Positions 23,346 through 24,960 of a stretch of DNA of 24,960 nucleotides are shown piece by piece. Source of the DNA: JBDRRP01 sp964446485. Lineage in GTDB: Bacteria; Desulfobacterota; Desulfobacteria; Desulfobacterales; JBDRRP01. Every line of letters begins with the position of its first letter. The stretch's first letter is position 1. The stretch covers positions 1-24,960 of the forward strand of contig CAYUOU010000063.1 in the NCBI GenBank assembly GCA_964446485.1, in the 5' to 3' direction. Made by a program: the position numbers and the translations under genes. The notes below the pieces were generated by a model. That model did not search any database. It was not told where the DNA came from and saw nothing but the letters and a program-made list of their open reading frames with translations.

Positions 23346-24062
23346 ATGTACGTGGAGGAATCGGTGAAACACTCATTGGAAACGGTGCCGGACTGCCCGG
23401 TCGCCCCCGGCCAATGCCCGGTGGTCGATGCCTACCGCCGTCTCACGGCCGAGCGTGATCGATTGTTGGCGTTGGCGCGAATCGACGAACTGACCGGTTA
23501 TTACAATTATCGTCACCTGCGGCAATCCCTGGCTTCGGAAATGGAGCGGACCCGGCGGACGGGACTGGATACCGGTATCATCATTGCCGACCTGGACCAT
23601 TTCAAGCGCGTTAACGATACACATGGTCACGAAGCCGGCAACACCGTGCTCAAGAGCGTCAGCCGTGTTTGGCTTGAAGCGGTGCGCCAGATTGACATCG
23701 CCTGCCGATACGGTGGCGAAGAGTTCGTGTTCATTCTTCCGGGGACACGCCTCAACGCCGTGGTCGGTGCGGCCGAACGCCTTCGACGGACGCTGGCCAG
23801 CGCCGTCGTCAACGTCGGGGACAAGGCAATTCAGCTGACGGCCAGCTTCGGGGTGGACAGCTACCAGATGGACGACTTCGACCTGAGCATCGACAAGCTG
23901 TTGGACAGGGCGGATCAGCACCTGCTCAAGGCGAAAAGACAGGGGCGCAACCAGGTGTGCTTCGACGGCGACCGCGGGCGCCGGTTGCCCACGGAAGTCA
24001 CCGAAGCTGAAAGAGACTCGCTTTTTCCGAAGCGGCGTGGTGAGGATATCGGGGATGATTGA
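23346..24062 (+). CDS. GGDEF-domain diguanylate cyclase
   Basis: Makes the second messenger c-di-GMP. From the ATG at 23346 the product is 238 residues. A short N-terminal region with CPVAPGQCPV is followed by a helix (YRRLTAERDRLLALAR) and the GGDEF domain: DELTGYYNYRHL, IADLDHFKRVNDTHGH, the active GGEEF signature and the end DRADQHLLKAKRQGRNQVCF. An RQID motif five residues before GGEEF forms an inhibitory I-site, so product feedback is likely. There is no sensor domain. Starts farther upstream (GTG 23265) would add 27 low-complexity residues. The ATG has GGGAGCGG upstream. It overlaps the next gene by 8 bases. Confidence 0.9.
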   Translation: MYVEESVKHSLETVPDCPVAPGQCPVVDAYRRLTAERDRLLALARIDELTGYYNYRHLRQSLASEMERTRRTGLDTGIIIADLDHFKRVNDTHGHEAGNTVLKSVSRVWLEAVRQIDIACRYGGEEFVFILPGTRLNAVVGAAERLRRTLASAVVNVGDKAIQLTASFGVDSYQMDDFDLSIDKLLDRADQHLLKAKRQGRNQVCFDGDRGRRLPTEVTEAERDSLFPKRRGEDIGDD

Positions 24063-24858
24063 CAACGGACATAACACCCGCAGCCATGCCGCTGCCAGGG
24101 GGCCCGTCACGATTTGTGTGGCCAGCGGCAAGGGCGGGGTGGGTAAGACCAGCCTCACGGTCAACCTGGCTGCATTGCTTGCCGGCAGCGGCCAGCGCGT
24201 GCTGGTGGTGGACGGTGACATGGGCCTGGCCAACGTGGATTTGCTCCTGGGAATACGGGTGAAGCGCACCATTCGGGATATCCTTGATCGTGGCGGCGCG
24301 CCGCTGGAGAGTATTTGTTTTGTTACGCCGACGTTCGGCGTGCTGCCGGCCACCAGCGGGGTGCCGGAAATGGTGTCACTCGGCGCGGACGACCATCTCC
24401 GCCTGGAGAGGATGTTTGAAGCGTTGTTTCCCCATTTCGATGTGATCATTGTGGACACCGCCGCCGGCATCGGTTCCTCGGTGCTGTGGTTCAATACCTT
24501 CGTCAAAAACAACATCGTGGTGCTGACGCCCGATCCCACCGCCATCACCGATGCCTATGCCCTCATCAAGGTATTGTCGCAGCGCCATCAGCGAAAGGAA
24601 TACCACCTGGTTCTCAATCAGGTGGCCGATGCCGCCGAAGGCCGGCAGGTGTTTGAAAAACTGGAGAATGTCGCGGGAAAGTTCCTCAACGCGAAGTTGG
24701 CCTATCTTGGCGCCGTGGTCAGCGATGCCGTCGTGTCAACGGCGGTTCGCCGACAGCAGCCCTTTGTCACGGCGTTTCCTGACAGTCATGCCGCTGCCTG
24801 CGTCCGGCGCATCGGCGATAACCTCGTGAAAGCCCTCGTCCCGGGCAAGTCGGCGTAG
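24055..24858 (+). CDS. MinD/FlhG-type deviant Walker ATPase
   Basis: A 267-residue cytoplasmic P-loop ATPase of the MinD/ParA group. The deviant Walker A GKGGVGKT is at residues 25-32, followed by VVDGDMGLANVDLLLG, the form found in FlhG/FleN (flagellar number control), and DTAAGIG for Walker B. The DQAxxLR N-terminal motif of FleN is not seen, and a C-terminal amphipathic helix of MinD is not obvious. The start at 24055 lies within the preceding gene's end (ATGATTGA), so the two genes are translationally coupled. Flagellar genes are not in the window. FlhG-like is my best guess, but a generic chromosome or organelle positioner is possible. Confidence 0.87.
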   Translation: MIDNGHNTRSHAAARGPVTICVASGKGGVGKTSLTVNLAALLAGSGQRVLVVDGDMGLANVDLLLGIRVKRTIRDILDRGGAPLESICFVTPTFGVLPATSGVPEMVSLGADDHLRLERMFEALFPHFDVIIVDTAAGIGSSVLWFNTFVKNNIVVLTPDPTAITDAYALIKVLSQRHQRKEYHLVLNQVADAAEGRQVFEKLENVAGKFLNAKLAYLGAVVSDAVVSTAVRRQQPFVTAFPDSHAAACVRRIGDNLVKALVPGKSA

Positions 24859-24912
24859 CGGTTTTTCGACTCGGTTGATGATCAAAACTGAGAAATCAAC
24901 TCAACAATGATG

Positions 24913-24960
24913 AAACGGTAAAAAGTAGCAAAAAGGACGATTTCGTAAAATGTTCGAGAT
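24913..24960 (+). repeat. Dispersed repeat, copy 2 (cut by the window edge)
   Basis: Reverse complement of 6660-6707 with one change (C to A) in 48 bases. The rest of the element lies beyond the right edge. It starts 55 bases after the ATPase stop. Confidence 0.85.

Noticed and set aside
1..24960. tRNA, rRNA, CRISPR array, insertion sequence or prophage
   Set aside because: I saw no cloverleaf-like arms with a CCA end, no spaced short repeats and no transposase, integrase or phage structural genes.

Overview
The window reads as chromosome of an anaerobic, sulfate-reducer-like deltaproteobacterium (Desulfobacterota, probably Desulfobacterales). The evidence is a Qmo/Hdr-type flavin and iron-sulfur operon with a predicted selenocysteine subunit, a periplasmic tetraheme cytochrome c3, a NIL-domain ferredoxin, a rubrerythrin-like protein and high GC content. 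This placement is inferred from gene content, not from a marker gene. I see no rRNA, tRNA, CRISPR array, insertion sequence or prophage.

Layout. Positions 43-6475 (all minus strand): an SPFH/band-7 protein ending in zinc ribbons, a partner zinc-ribbon protein, glycerol kinase (glpK), a degraded nucleotidyltransferase-like C-terminus, 3-isopropylmalate dehydrogenase (leuB) and a GalT-like uridylyltransferase. Positions 6568-6707 hold a dispersed palindromic repeat, and a second, oppositely oriented copy enters at the right edge of the window (24913-24960). Positions 6735-10608 (minus) hold a tightly coupled operon with ATGA overlaps at both junctions: a QmoA/HdrA-like flavoprotein, a QmoB-like HdrA/MvhD fusion, and an HdrD-like CCG-domain protein whose frame crosses an in-frame UGA at 7260-7262. 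A bacterial SECIS-like hairpin follows that UGA, so I annotate it as one 410-residue selenoprotein.

Positions 10788-14243 (plus): a 43-codon ORF coupled to an unknown 202-residue protein, a tetraheme cytochrome c3, exonuclease III, a small unknown protein, and a TerB/J-domain (DjlA-like) protein. Positions 14287-17604 (minus): two permeases and a binding protein of a polar amino acid ABC importer with no ATPase gene in the cluster, then a ferritin-like protein with a good sigma-70 promoter.

Positions 17803-20688 (minus): a tRNA-modification operon (NIL-ferredoxin, mnmA, mtaB) fired by a strong promoter that lies back to back with the plus-strand promoter of the next gene. Positions 20906-24858 (plus): an unusual PlsC-like acyltransferase fused to an alpha/beta hydrolase, a GGDEF diguanylate cyclase, and a MinD/FlhG-type ATPase overlapping it.

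The most interesting items are the selenoprotein-containing Qmo/Hdr-like operon, which lacks a membrane subunit, the acyltransferase-hydrolase fusion, and the dispersed repeat.
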